From the NCBI RefSeq assembly GCF_002099425.1, contig NW_018343990.1, positions 1-64,000 on the forward strand: 64,000 bases of DNA, read 5' to 3'. A program made the position numbers and the translations under genes. Below are positions 43,918 to 54,699 of the stretch, piece after piece. The DNA is from Phascolarctos cinereus. Taxonomy: Eukaryota > Chordata > Mammalia > Diprotodontia > Phascolarctidae. The notes under the pieces were generated by a model. That model saw nothing but the letters and a program-made list of their open reading frames with translations. It made no database searches and had not been told where the DNA came from. The stretch's first letter is position 1, and the number at the start of each line of letters is the position of its first letter.

Positions 43918-44102
43918 TGGAAGCAGATGAGTATAATAATAAAGCAGTGACTTTAGAGTCAAAGGACCTATGTCATTTATAACTTCTGTGGTCCTAGACA
44001 AGTCATTCAACCTTTCTAGACCTTGGTGTCCTCATTTATAAAATAAGGGGGGTTGGACTAGAGAACTTCTAAGGTCCTCAGGAATAAACCTATGATCCTT
44101 TC
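43918..44102 (+). repeat. MIR/THER-type SINE, sense
   Basis: ataataaagcagtgacttta, tgtggtcctagacaagtcat, tggtgtcctcatttataaaa, ggggttggactagagaactt and aaacctatgatcctttca. Confidence 0.8.
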
Positions 44103-44486
44103 ACCCTAGAACTGAGTTGTACACAAACAACACTGGAGGGCATTTAGGCGCTATATTGTCAAAACCTACATCTTAACAAGGATCTTCTCTCTAATGTACT
44201 CAGCAAATAAATGTATCCAGCTTTTGCTAAAAATCTCTAGTTAGGGAAAAGCCACTGTCTCCCAAGGCGACTCATTTCCTTTTTGCACAGCTCTAATCAT
44301 TAAGAAATTTTGGAAATGTAAATCTGCCTCTTTAGAACTTCTGCCTGCTACCCCCAGTTTATGCCCTGAGAACCCAAACAGAACAAGTCTAATTTCCTTC
44401 CAGGGAAAGGTTCTTCAAATACTTTAAGACAGTCATTGTGGCTTTACTAAGGTGAAGAGTGTTTATCTTAAAATCAAGAAGATAAT

Positions 44487-44634
44487 GGGGGCAGTTAGGT
44501 GGCACAGTGGATAGAGCACTGGCCCTAGAATCAAGAGGACCTGAGTTCAAATCCAGCCTCAGACACATAACACTCCCTAGCTGTGTGACCCCGGGCAAGT
44601 CATTTAATCCCATTGCCTAGCCAAAAAAAAAAAA
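44487..44634 (+). mobile_element. Marsupial SINE, short A-tailed form, sense, inside CR1/L3
   Basis: ggggcagttaggtggcacag, gagttcaaatccagcctcag, ccctagctgtgtgaccccgg, cattgcctagcc and a 12-A tail. It inserted in or beside the older CR1/L3. The minus frame 44389-44613 is SINE sequence. I could not read an exact target duplication. Confidence 0.93.
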
Positions 44635-44639
44635 TCAAA

Positions 44640-44848
44640 TTCTACATTACATACTTACTAGCTATGTTACCTTGGGCAAGATATTTAATAACACTCAGCC
44701 TCATCTTGCTTATCTCTAAAATGGACATGATACTAGCACCTATCTCAAAGAGTGATTGTAAGAATCAAATGTGATAATATACATAAAGCACTTTGAAAGC
44801 TTTAAAATCCAATGTAAATACTAGTTATTATTAATATTAGCATTTTCC
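44640..44848 (+). repeat. MIR SINE, sense, head missing
   Basis: Starts in the core (ttactagctatgttaccttg), then cctatctcaaagagtgattg, aagcactttgaaagctttaa and a TTA-rich end. Confidence 0.85.
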
Positions 44849-45090
44849 AGACTAATATTCCCACTTTCTCCTACTATGTTTTATATGGCATGAACTAAAT
44901 AAAGGCTCTTCTCCATGCTGGTTGACCTTCTTGGGATGGTCTCCAGCCCCTTTGTCCCTATGTATAGTATGAAGAGGGCAGAGAACAGCCAAACTATCAC
45001 CTCCTAGTATTGGGTACCATAACTTTCATAATGTATGCTAGGATTTCATTAACATAAGTCATCATTAAATGTTGTGCCCTATTACTAAAT

Positions 45091-46060
45091 CCTTAGCCCC
45101 ACCATCCAGTCAAAATAAATTGTTCCCATCAGATATTTAATGAGTATTTACTTTTGTCTTAAACCCCACTTAATGCAATATCCTTCATTGACTTTGAGAA
45201 CCTTTCAACTCCATTAACCAAGGAGGCCTGTAAGGTAGAAGGTGGTGCTTTTGGAAATCACACTTTAAAAACAGAGCCAAAAACCAAAGCAGGAAGTCAA
45301 AAGCAATTCAATCTTCTCTGGAATAATCATAAATTATACCCTCAGTGCCTCATTAGAAATTAGGGGAGATACCACTAGCTTTCACCCATCCCTCTCTGTA
45401 CTCATTTCTGTTTTCCCTAACCAGAATTTTTTAAAAAAGTGGAATATCTTATGTTGCATAGACTTCCCTGCTCATGGTGAGAATTTGTTTTTTATTTACT
45501 CATTTATTTTACTCATTTTATGTGATCTAGGTCAGAGTCACCTTAGAATTGTCTGCATGGAATTGAATTCTGGGATAATTCATCCTCTTCAAGAGTTCCA
45601 AATCCCCAAAATACTAGCAGGGTAATATATCTCATTCTTTTTTCATTTTCTTGGACCTTCCCTTCACTCTCTCTGGTCATGCTGCCAACAATGAAGTGCC
45701 TTCATAACAGGAGTAAGAGAGGCAGGTTTAGACCATACAAAGAAAGTGAATTATCAGTCTCCAACCGATGAAGAGGTAACTATTTACAATTGTCATAGAA
45801 AATAACTCAAGGCAGAAATGTTTCTGTTACTCTTGAGACAAGGACTTTATATAATCAGATACAATAGAAACAATTAACTTATTGGCAGCACTATAGTTCA
45901 AAGATTTTTTTTGGAAGGTGATCTGGAGTTTGCCGGGCTAGTTTCTCTCATGAGAAGATCAAAATGTTGACTTTTCCACTAGATTTGTGAATTTATTTAT
46001 AAATGGGAAAAGTTATTTGCTTGGTACATCATCTTTATAAGCAAAAAAAAAAAAAGATTT
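45091..46060. other. Single-copy DNA, nothing recognised
   Basis: No repeat or gene recognised. An A run lies at 46041-46053. Confidence 0.4.
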
Positions 46061-46535
46061 TCCATTAGCAAATGCCACTATCCTTCCAACTCACCAAATC
46101 TAGTCCTACTTCTGTGTCTTTGCTCATGCCACTCTACTCAGATGAGATATCTGTAAAGGGCTTAGCATAGTTTCAGGTACATAGTATGTGTTATATAAAT
46201 GCTTATTGGCTTTTCTCCTTCTCTTCCACACTAGTATAACTTGCCCATTGAGATTCAGCATAATCCCACAGCCTTTCAAAAGTCTCCCTGACTTCTTGCT
46301 GCTCTCACTTTCCTTTACAGACATTGCCAACTCAATCTGCTCCTATTTGTGCTACATTTATCATTATTTGACTTTTATACACCTATAACAACTTCAAAAC
46401 TAAACTGTAAGCTATCTGAGGGCAGGGACCTTAAGGGACTTCTTTGTGTCCCTTATGGAGCCAAGACCATGCCTTGTACATACTGTGCACTAATTCAAGA
46501 TATTTTTTATTCATTAAATGCTGCTATTGCTGGTG
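46061..46535 (+). repeat. L2 LINE 3' region, sense, with a MIR 3' scrap inside
   Basis: L2: ctgtgtctttgctcatgcca at 46110, then tctccctgacttcttgctgc, cattatttgacttttataca, actgtaagctatctgagggc and gggaccttaagggacttctt. The inner piece at 46142-46212 (gatatctgtaaagggcttag, tataaatgcttattgg) is a MIR 3' end. Confidence 0.7.
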
Positions 46536-46736
46536 CTTAAAAGAATACTAAAAGCACATGGGAAATAAGGAAGACAATTGATGAAAATTTAATTTGCCCT
46601 TGAATCTCTATGGTGTTTATGTGTTCTCACTTTTTCAAGTACACACTGGAACAGAGGTGAAAATCACAACAGCCAGTCACTCACTGGAGAAACTAAATTA
46701 GCAGAGAGAAAGTAGGAAAGGGACCTTTGAAACTAA

Positions 46737-46968
46737 CGCTCTCTCTCTCTCCGTATGTGTGTGTGAGTGTGTGTATGCATATATATAAATGTAAGTATAT
46801 ATACACACATATGTACACATATATATACATATGTATATATGTATATATCCTAATATATAATAAATGCCTATGTATGATATATACATGTTATATTTTATAT
46901 GTATATATGTGTATATACACACATACACGTATATTTATATGTATATATGCGTGTGTATGGGTGTGTGT
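46737..46968. repeat. Compound TC/TG/TA microsatellite
   Basis: CT run at 46739-46752, TG run near 46756-46775, then alternating TA with CA and GT up to 46968. The Tyr/Ile/Cys-rich frames on both strands are artefacts. Confidence 0.95.
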
Positions 46969-46984
46969 GTCCCAGGACTTTTTT

Positions 46985-47480
46985 CTCATCTATTTGAGTG
47001 TAAAATTTCAACCCCCTTTGATTTTGTTGCTTTACTTTTTGTATGGTTCGATCACTCCTAGGGTAATGATGTCTATCTTACTCTATCACAAAACAAGTAG
47101 GTAAGAGAAAGCAGGTAGATCCATGCCTTCTGACAAACTGAATTTTGGATTACCCTCTGTAGCTTAGTGATGCCAAATCCCCAATGTTCAAGCTGTTGCA
47201 GCCTTTGAATGACTACTGATCTCCACGAAGCATCCCAGAAAGGCTCAGCAAGACTCAGAACTGTTAAACCATGTGTACATTTTGTGGATTACCTCTAGCT
47301 AGTTTTTAACTTATAGGCATTATTTTGGAATAATTGCAATTCATAATTAATTAGTTTCAGAGCTATATTATTTATCCATAATTATCTGTCCCAAACTTTC
47401 AGGACTGTTTATCTGAGTCCTTCCTTTCTCACTACTTCTCTTTCTTTTCAGGGAGCTCCTGCAAATTATAGAAAGTAAAG
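46985..47480. other. Repeat-poor DNA; possible conserved block at 47230-47480
   Basis: 47280-47400 is AT-rich with aataattgcaattcataatt and aattaattagtttcagagct. 47395-47480 resembles 53101-53190 (see findings) and has a polypyrimidine-CAG followed by ggagctcctgcaaat. No gene can be supported. Confidence 0.3.
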
Positions 47481-47481
47481 T

Positions 47482-47682
47482 CAGCTAGTTGACATAATGG
47501 TTAAGTGTAAGGCCTGCTATCAGTATGACACCCAAGGTTGTTATGAGGATAAAATGAGATATTTGTAAAGTACTTTGCAAGACTTAAAGTGCTTTATAAA
47601 TGCCAGCTATTGTTATTATTTGTGAAGTGCTCTGTAAACCTTAAAGTGTTCTATGAATGCTAGCTATTATCAACATTAAAAA
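47482..47682 (+). repeat. MIR SINE, sense, with duplicated 3' end
   Basis: gtcagctagttgacataatg, caaggttgttatgaggataa, actttgcaagacttaaagtg and tttataaatgccagctattg. The last part then recurs (aagtgctctgtaaaccttaa, atgaatgctagctattatc), a local duplication of about 55 bases or a second MIR end. Confidence 0.8.
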
Positions 47683-47774
47683 TAGCATCTATGGGTTGAC
47701 TCACTACATTCATGGGCACGTTGCAGGAATTCAGACTCACAATTGCCTCCGTTCTTTATTTGGCAAGAAGAAAA

Positions 47775-48060
47775 TAGCAGGAAAAGCAATTAGCCAACAA
47801 GCATCCATGTATTAGACACTGTGCTAAGTTCTACAGATAAAAAGAAAGGCCAAAACCTGGTCCTTACCTTCAAAGACTCATATTCTAATGGATGAGACAA
47901 CATACAAACATCCACGTACTTCCAGGATATATTCAGGATAAATCTTAGGAGGAAGTCATTATATGGGGACAGGGGAAGGCTGATTATGGAAGGCTTCCAG
48001 ATTTTAGCAAGCCCCCTTTTAAAATCTCTCCAAAGGAGGATGGGCCTCATTTCAACTAAA
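47775..48060 (-). repeat. L2 3' end, antisense
   Basis: atccatgtattagacactgt, gctaagttctacagataaaa, ccttaccttcaaagactcat, attctaatggatgagacaac and atggaaggcttccag. Confidence 0.85.
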
Positions 48061-49095
48061 ATTATCCCAGAGCAAGCAGTGGCAGTTAAGTTACCTGGGT
48101 AGCAAAGCAGAACTCCTCAAAGACACCTAGAGCACATTTGCTGTTTCTGATACAAAGCACCAACTTTGTTTCTTTCTGCTATTCCAGGGACAATGAGCCC
48201 AGGGCAGGCATTCAAGTTTGCAAGCCGCTATAACAGTCAAAGGCATATACATGCATCCATTCTATTTATGCAAAAGCCAGCTGACCCCCTTCTCTCCTCC
48301 CCCCCTCAACAAAAGAGAACATGTGAGTCCATTTTAAAGCAGCTCCCTGGGAACGTGCATGGGAAACTTGTTAAGTAATAATAGGTTTGACAACCGGACC
48401 TCCTGGGGAATGGTTTGAAAATTTAACCCAGTGCTTTGAAACAGCAAATGCTGACAAACCTCAGAGCAGCATTTCTTGGAGAAACCGAGGCTTGTAATAA
48501 TGGAAGCTTATGCCATACCTGCAGCATTTTAAGCATTCATCAACCCGTGGAGGGTAGCTGCTTCCTAGGAAACAATCTCACTGGATTATACTTTTTAAAA
48601 CGGGTTCATTTGCTCCTTCCCTTGCACTCAGTCTTGGTCAGCTCCTGAAAGTCAGTTAGAGGGATGTATGTAATAAGCAACAACAGTGACCCCTAGTGGG
48701 CACCCCACTTAGGCATCTCCCCACTGAGGAGCGGTTTTGAGGTTTACAAGGATTCTGAATCACATCTGCAAATAAGGGATACTGATGTGAGCCAAAATAA
48801 TATGCATCAAAAGTCTATTCCGACATTAACCAAAAGGGGATCTCAGCTAAGCAGTTAATGCCAATATAAGCTAGCTAACCCTGGAACTTCTGGCTTCATG
48901 AACATTCATTGACAAATGAATATAGATGATTTCAATATCACTCTGGAGCACAAATTATGTCTTAGATCTTGCTTAGTGGATCATTACATTGTTCCACATA
49001 CATCGGGAAGAGTTCTTTCCACAATGTCAACAAGAATATTGTTTCAAGAGGGTATGTCTTCAAAACAATTATTCTCAATTACTTGAATATGGTGC
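48061..49095. promoter_or_regulatory. Repeat-free block, candidate conserved non-coding element (core 48150-48760)
   Basis: No transposon text. Conserved-looking strings include gcaagccgctataacagtca, ccattctatttatgcaaaag, accgaggcttgtaataatgg and cattcatcaacccgtggagg. The 70-codon frames at 48166-48378 and 48436-48648 lack domains and clear splice sites, so I favour a non-coding element over exons. Texture only; no alignment possible. Confidence 0.28.
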
Positions 49096-49099
49096 TGCT

Positions 49100-49328
49100 G
49101 CTGCTAATAATAACAACAGTATTTATATATCACTTTAAGGTTTGTAAAGTCCTTGCCATGTGTTATTTCATTTGATTCTTTGAATGGCCCGTTTTAAAGA
49201 TGAGGAAACTGAGCAGAGAGCTCAGTGACTTGCCTAGGGTCACATAGCTAGCAAGTATCTCAGGCAGGATTCAGATTTAGATTTTCCCAACTGTGAATCC
49301 AATAGTCTACCCACTATACCACTTAATA
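49100..49328 (-). repeat. MIR SINE, antisense, full length
   Basis: TAATAATAA tail, tcactttaaggtttgtaaag, tatttcatttgattctttga, aaagatgaggaaactgagca, cttgcctagggtcacatagc, gattcagatttagattttcc and agtctacccactataccact. Confidence 0.9.
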
Positions 49329-49329
49329 A

Positions 49330-49845
49330 TATCTTATTCAACATGTTGACTAAAGCATCTACCTGACAGATGAAATTAAGAGTCCTTACTTTCTCTCCGT
49401 CCTTTTTAACTAAAAGAAAAAAATCTACAGCAAAACTCCTTGAAAGACAAGTGGTATTACTGATCAAAAAACTGACATCCTGTTTCTTATGGGGAAATAG
49501 TCCAATTACATACCAGTACTTCTAATACAAATGCCTTTCTTTGCCTTCTTAGCCCTGTATATTAGTGAGACAACCAAAAGGCATTTGCTGAGCAGCTATA
49601 TGCTATAAACTGTACTGTCTTCCTGTTGCCAAATCTTATCCATAGCTTTCTCATAAATGCAATCTGTTACCTCATCCTGACTGTAGAAAACAGCTCAAAA
49701 GGCACTCCTTGGGAGGCACTGTTCTCCTCAAAATGGCTTTTAAAAATGTTAGATTCTCCCTTGCCCTTTTATCAGGGTTTAGAGGTGTTCAGCAAATTGG
49801 GCAAAATCCACATGAACAACACTGAAGCTGGGTGTCTATAAAGTC
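49330..49845. other. Single-copy DNA, nothing recognised
   Basis: The frames at 49240-49467 (minus, partly MIR) and 49626-49841 (plus) lack domains. No repeat recognised beyond the MIR edge. Confidence 0.4.
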
Positions 49846-49849
49846 TGGA

Positions 49850-50088
49850 TAGAGCCACTGCCTTCATGGAGCACATAGTCTAGGGAAGGTAAGACATAAC
49901 TGTAGATAAATGTAAGATACAGTTACTGGTAAGTATAAGATATAGTCTGCAACTTATAATCTTAGAGACTTGCCTGAAATGCTGAAAAACTAAATGACTT
50001 TCCCAGGGTCACACAACCAGTAGGAGTTTCAGCAGCATAACTTAATTGCTGGTCTTTCTAGCTCTGAGGCTAGCTTTCTAAGCCCCAT
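49850..50088 (-). repeat. L2 scrap and MIR fragment, antisense
   Basis: 49850-49925: agccactgccttcatggagc and acatagtctagggaaggtaa (L2). 49960-50088: atgactttcccagggtcaca, caaccagtaggagtttcagc and ctagctctgaggctagcttt (MIR). Confidence 0.7.
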
Positions 50089-50144
50089 AAACCCTGTCTT
50101 TAGTAAAGGTAGTTGGGGGGGGAGAGCACATCCAGCTAAGAAGC

Positions 50145-50388
50145 TATCCCAGTGGTGCAGGGGATACAGCAATGGAGTTGAAAACTCTGCAAGAGTCTGG
50201 AGTCAGCCTCAGTCACCTTCTAGCTTTGTGCCCTCAACCTCCCCGTCCCTGGCCAAATCACTTAGCCCCTCTCAGTTTGTTTCTTCATTTCATAGGACTG
50301 TTATGGGTATCAGATGAAAGAACATAGGAAAAATCCTTTAAAAGCTTCCAAGTGCTATGTAAATGCTATTATTATTATTATTACACAA
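50145..50388 (+). repeat. MIR SINE, sense, with (TTA)n tail
   Basis: cccagtggtgcaggggatac, cagcctcagtcaccttctag, gccaaatcacttagcccctc, catttcataggactgttatg, caagtgctatgtaaatgcta, then TTATTATTA. Confidence 0.82.
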
Positions 50389-50391
50389 TAA

Positions 50392-50872
50392 GTAAATTAA
50401 GAGGTTGGCAAACTAGTCTGTGAGGAATGTTGCTTACTCTCAAAAGGGGAAATATTTCACAGAGGAAATGGCATATGAGGTGGGGTTTAAAGAATCACTA
50501 ATGATTTGACAGGTAAAGAAGAGGAAGAATACTATTGGCGCCCAGAACAATGTGAACAAAGCCATGGTGGGGTCAGGGTGCGTGTGAGGGACTGGAAACA
50601 GTCCGGTTTGGCTGAAGCCTGGATAATATTGAAGGAGATAATATAAAACTAGAAAGATAAGATGGAGGCAGATAGTAGAAAGCCTTGGATGTCAGGCAAA
50701 AGAATGTGGACTTCCCTTAGCAGGCAGTGAGAGATTTTGAATGCTGATACACTACGTCTATGTAAAAGGAACACTTGTTTGACAGCCACAGGAAGTTAAG
50801 AATCGGAGAATGGACAGGAAAGAGGCAGGAAGACTTTTCATGAGGCTACCACAATAGTTTGACAAGCCTTTT
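50392..50872 (-). repeat. L2 LINE fragment, antisense
   Basis: Antisense L2 order over about 480 bases: agaggaaatggcatatgagg, aatgtgaacaaagccatggt, gtttggctgaagcctggata, gaaagccttggatgtcaggc, aggaacacttgtttgacagc and aggctaccacaatagtttga. No frame. Confidence 0.82.
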
Positions 50873-50990
50873 TCATACAGTCTTTAGACCCTGGCATGAG
50901 GGCCCAGAATGACTTCTCAAATGTTAACTGACATACTTCTTCAATCTAGTCAGTCTCACATCTGGCCTTCCAGTATTCTTCCAGAATGCC

Positions 50991-51145
50991 TTTTTTTGTT
51001 TGTTTGTTTTTGGTTAGGCAATTGGGGTTAAGTGCCTTGCCCAGAGTCACACAGCTAGTGAGTGTTATGTGTCTGAGGCCAGATTTGAACTCAGGTCCTC
51101 CTGACTTCAGGGCAGATGCTCTATCTGACGCACCACCCAGCTGCC
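50991..51145 (-). mobile_element. Marsupial SINE, short A-tailed form, antisense, with target duplication
   Basis: TTTTTTTGTTTG tail, ttaggcaattggggttaagt, ttgcccagagtcacacagct, gatttgaactcaggtcctcc, tctatctgacgcaccaccca and gctgcc. The 11-bp tccagaatgcc stands on both sides (50980-50990 and 51146-51156). The frames on both strands are SINE sequence. Confidence 0.95.
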
Positions 51146-51159
51146 TCCAGAATGCCCTT

Positions 51160-51560
51160 TTCCCCAATCTCTTCCTTTCTGGGAGAGTTACCCTTTCCTA
51201 GGAATTGTAGGCAAGCTTTTCTTCTTTGGAAGTGACCATCTACTTCTAGATGAACCATCTTACTTCTAGAGAGCCATCATCTTCTTTTGAAGTTCACTCA
51301 AGGAAGAGGAGCTCTACCTATATTCTCCATTCTCACCCCACCTTCTACCCTCAACTATAATATTCTTTTATTTCTCCTGGACAAGACAGGTAACATCCCA
51401 GCAAGGTCCTTGGCTTGCTCTGTGAAAGACGTCATAATGAACTATTATGGTAAAAAATAAGCTTAATCTTCTTTATTTTTAAACACAAATGCATATGTGT
51501 ACATGTGTATGTATACATGCATATATGTATATATGAATACATACATACACATGTATGTAT
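51160..51560. other. Single-copy DNA ending in a TA/TG-rich patch
   Basis: A near-repeated ccatcttacttctagagagc / ccatctacttctagatgaac pair lies at 51226-51285. A (TA/CA/TG) low-complexity stretch runs at 51489-51560. No gene. Confidence 0.45.
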
Positions 51561-51567
51561 TCATATA

Positions 51568-51722
51568 CACACACCTAAGGCCCTCCATTATCTGGCTCTA
51601 TCTTACCTTCCTAGTTTTATCTCATATTCTGCCCTCAGGCAAACTAGGCTCTTTCCAGTCCATCACATATACCCTGAGGTCTCCATATCTTTGTTCACAT
51701 TGCCATGTGTCTAAAATATATG
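51568..51722 (+). repeat. L2 LINE fragment, sense
   Basis: ctaaggccctccattatctg, gctctatcttaccttcctag, ttttatctcatattctgccc and tccagtccatcacatatacc, the L2 ORF2-end block seen as DNA. Confidence 0.75.
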
Positions 51723-51729
51723 TGTGCAT

Positions 51730-52490
51730 ACACACATTTTATTTTTATCATGGTCATTTATTGAAAAAGCAATTAATACTTCCCTAACTCCCCTTCCTGC
51801 AACACAGAAAAAGCATCAGGTAAAAATGCCCAGCGTCTGCATCTGACAACACATGCAATATTCTGCCCCAGTATTTTCCCCTGCCTCTCTGCCAGGAGGA
51901 AGGAGGTATGTTACAACATTTGTCTAGGACCATCATTGGTTTTTCACTTACTTAGGCTTCAGGATCTAAGTGCTCTTTCCATTTACACTGTAGTAATTGT
52001 TATACATCTTTTTTGACTCCTCCTATTTTACTCAGTATTATTCTATGTAAATCTTCCTGTACTCCAAAATCCTTCTATGTGCCATCTCTTATGGTATGAT
52101 AATATCATATTGTATTCATATACTGCAGTTTTCTTTAGCCAGTCACCAATTGATGGGCACCTACTTTGTTTCTACTTCTTTGCTATGATAAAAAATGTTG
52201 CTACAAATAGTTTGAAAAATATCATATATATAGCATATATCAATAATTTCATAGAAACTCTATGTGTATGTATATATGTGGGCATATATGTATACACATA
52301 TAGGTATGACCTTTCTTTTTATGCTTTCCTTCTCTCAGGTATATGCCTAAGGAGATCATTGGGCGAAGAGTAGAGTTTAGTCACCATATTCAGTGCCATC
52401 TTCCTCAAATAGTTGCCTGTTTACATTTTGTCACATTTACCAGTTGGAAGGGGATGAAGTGAAATCTCAGGCTGGTCTTATTTCTTTAAA
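51730..52490 (-). repeat. L1 LINE 3' region, antisense
   Basis: Clearest at 52010-52240: tttttgactcctcctatttt, cagtattattctatgtaaat, ccagtcaccaattgatgggc and tgctatgataaaaaatgttg, the marsupial L1 3' UTR/ORF2 end read backwards. A TA/TG-rich patch at 52257-52305 lies within it. The 3' limit is uncertain. Confidence 0.6.
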
Positions 52491-52494
52491 TGAG

Positions 52495-53265
52495 AGATGT
52501 GTTTCTGGGTAGTGCAAATGTATGGATTTGTTTTTGCTTGATTATACGTATTTGTTACAAGGATTGTGTGTTTCTTTCTTTTTTTATTGGGAGAGGTGTT
52601 TGGGAAGGAGAGGAAAGCTAGGGATAGGACTGTTCCCCCCGCCATGTAAAATGAAGCTGTATGAAAGAGAATCATTGAAGTATTTTTTAAAAATCATAAC
52701 TGAAGGGGGTATAGTCAGAAATATAGATAAACAATAGAGCTTTGAAAGTAATATGTCAAGTTTATTATATCCTTTTTTTAAAAAATAAGCAGTACCTAAC
52801 AGTTTTATATTTTCACACTTTCTGTTATTCTTCATATATAAAGAATTTATTTTTTGGTGTTCATTAAATTTAGAATTAAAAAAAAGATGAGAGGAATTTT
52901 CAGTGTTTCAGAATTAACTCTCCATTTAGAAAAGTGATATAGAAAATGCAAATGTCCTTTGAGCCACTGAAAAAGGTATTTCTCCCAACTAGTCTCTCTA
53001 TACTGGGGGGGGGGGGAATTCCTGATAATTGTCACAGAAATCTAGTCATTTTTTAAAGATACAGAAGGGTCCCTGTGGCCAAGCGCATTTGCAATTTCCT
53101 GAACCTTCAGGACTATTTGTCTATTTACTTCTTTCCTTTCCCACTACTCCCATTCCATATCCAGGCAGCTCCTGCAAATGCCAGAAAGTCAAAGGCAGAT
53201 CCTGTAAGAAAGCAGTGGTTTCTAAGGCCAAAGGAAGCAGGCGTGTGGCTCAAACAACTCCCAGA
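52495..53265. other. Single-copy DNA; 53101-53190 resembles 47395-47480
   Basis: AT-rich first half, a 12-base G run near 53007-53018, then a block at 53101-53190 similar to 47395-47480. Cys/Lys-rich codons in one frame (53170-53215) recall metallothionein only weakly. The frames at 53029-53319 and 53075-53275 are not supported as genes. Confidence 0.35.
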
Positions 53266-53269
53266 CCAG

Positions 53270-53945
53270 TTTTAATAAGTCATTCAGCCTGTGCACCTTT
53301 TCAGAGGGAGAGTGATTGAGAGTGGAATTGGAGCAGCTTAGCCCTTAATGAAACCTGTAGATAAGCGGGTGCCCTATTTACTTGGAAATTCATAGACTTT
53401 TTCAACTATTTCATTATAGCTGGGGAGCAGCACATTGACAAACAGCAGAAGGGAGGTGCTCTCCAGGCCTGACCGATGCTTTCATGAGCAGAGCACAGAC
53501 AAGCCCAGTGCAGTTTCCAGGCCAGCACAAACACTTCTATTCTAAAGAACAATATGAGGTTCCCTCCTGGAAGGTAGTAATCATGTCCCCACACCACCTA
53601 TGCATTAGCAACATGGTAGATCAATGGCAAACAAAAGGGGCTGAGGTCCCAAGGACTCTGCTAACCAGCTGGCTGAGAGCTTCTGATTCCAAATGTAACA
53701 ACTCCCTCCCTGTGAATAACATGATCTTTGTTTCATCCCATCATCCAAGTGATCTAATAATGGCTAAGAAGATGAATCCAACTGCATAACAGTTACAAGG
53801 CTGCCTCACTGGAGGCTGAAAGGGGAACAGTTAAATCACTGTTTTCAGTCTGATCGGTTAATTAGCTGCTGGCAGAGAGGTTCAATGCAGAGAGAGCTAC
53901 AGTTTGCAAAGACTGACCCACATCCAATGCTGAGCAGTTTGAGGT
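53270..53945. promoter_or_regulatory. Repeat-free block, candidate conserved non-coding element
   Basis: No repeat text. Conserved-looking strings include tagataagcgggtgccctat, cacattgacaaacagcagaa, cgatgctttcatgagcagag and ctgatcggttaattagctgc (a TAATTA core near 53862). The plus-strand frame 53484-53789 (101 codons) has no domain. Texture only. Confidence 0.28.
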
Positions 53946-53954
53946 CTGTCAAAA

Positions 53955-54145
53955 AAAATCACAGAACATCAGAACTGGAGGAGACCTTAGTGGTCACCTG
54001 GTCTAACTTCCTACTGAATAGACGAAGCTCATCGACGATATCCCTGAATGGACGGTGAGTTTCTGAAGACATTCAGAGGCAGTGACTTTGTTCCATCTTG
54101 AAACAGATCCTTCTACTGTTGGGTGACTGTAGTTAATTAAAAAGA
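53955..54145 (+). repeat. CR1/L3 LINE 3' fragment, sense
   Basis: atcacagaacatcagaactg, gaggagaccttagtggtcac, ctggtctaacttcctactga, then attcagaggcagtgactttg and ttccatcttgaaacagatcc. Confidence 0.7.
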
Positions 54146-54405
54146 AAAAGCTCATCCTTAATTCATGGTGCTAACTAAGACTGTGGATAAACAGAACAAA
54201 CTCTCCATTATCTGAACTCCTACTGCATTTATTGTCTGGACTACATAATTTAGTATTTAATTACATGTTGCTTCCTTTTGTTTTCTAATTGTTGAGTGTA
54301 TCTTGTCACACAGTTAGATTATAAATTCCTCAAGGGTCATGGCGATCAAGTTTCATTATTTCCTTTTTTTTCCCTCTGGACCTATGAATTCATAACTGTA
54401 ACTCC
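54146..54405. other. Single-copy or old L2-like DNA, nothing certain
   Basis: Contains acagttagattataaattcc followed by tcaagggtcatggcgatcaa, possibly a degenerate L2 3' end. Nothing else recognised. Confidence 0.35.
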
Positions 54406-54410
54406 ATCAA

Positions 54411-54640
54411 ATTAATAGTAGTTAGCTTTCATATAGGGCTTTAAGGTTTGCAAAGCACTTCACAACTATGCTTTCATTTGATCCTCACAACAACCCTAGG
54501 AGGTAGGTGTTATCATTACCCACCGTTTTGTAGAAGAGGCTAAGTGACTTGCCCAGGGTACCACAGCTATTAAGGGTCTGAGGCCACATTTCAACTCAGG
54601 TCTTATTGATCATAGTACCCAATACTCAAACACCTACCTG
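54411..54640 (-). repeat. MIR SINE, antisense, full length
   Basis: tttaaggtttgcaaagcact, tcatttgatcctcacaacaa, ccctaggaggtaggtgttat, gtgacttgcccagggtacca and catttcaactcaggtcttat. Confidence 0.92.
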
Positions 54641-54699
54641 ACCCATTATCCTTTTCACGATTCAACGCTAAGTATTTAAAGGGTTGTCACAGGGAGATG

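Larger units (their letters stand above)
44140..45090 (+). repeat. CR1/L3 LINE 3' region, sense, broken by two SINEs
   Basis: 44140-44460 and 44870-45090 follow the CR1 3' order: aaagccactgtctcccaagg, agctctaatcattaagaaat, taaatctgcctctttagaac, cagaacaagtctaatttcct, tcaaatactttaagacagtc, then ttgaccttcttgggatggtc, aacagccaaactatcacctc and ctaggatttcattaacataa. SINEs occupy the space between. Confidence 0.8.

Noticed and set aside
53029-53319. Cys/Lys-rich stretch SSCKCQKVKGRSCKKA recalling metallothionein exon 2
   Set aside because: Only a few Cys/Lys positions fit, most family cysteines are missing both here and in the following residues, and the DNA is partly shared with 47.4 kb. Best treated as chance within a non-coding segment.
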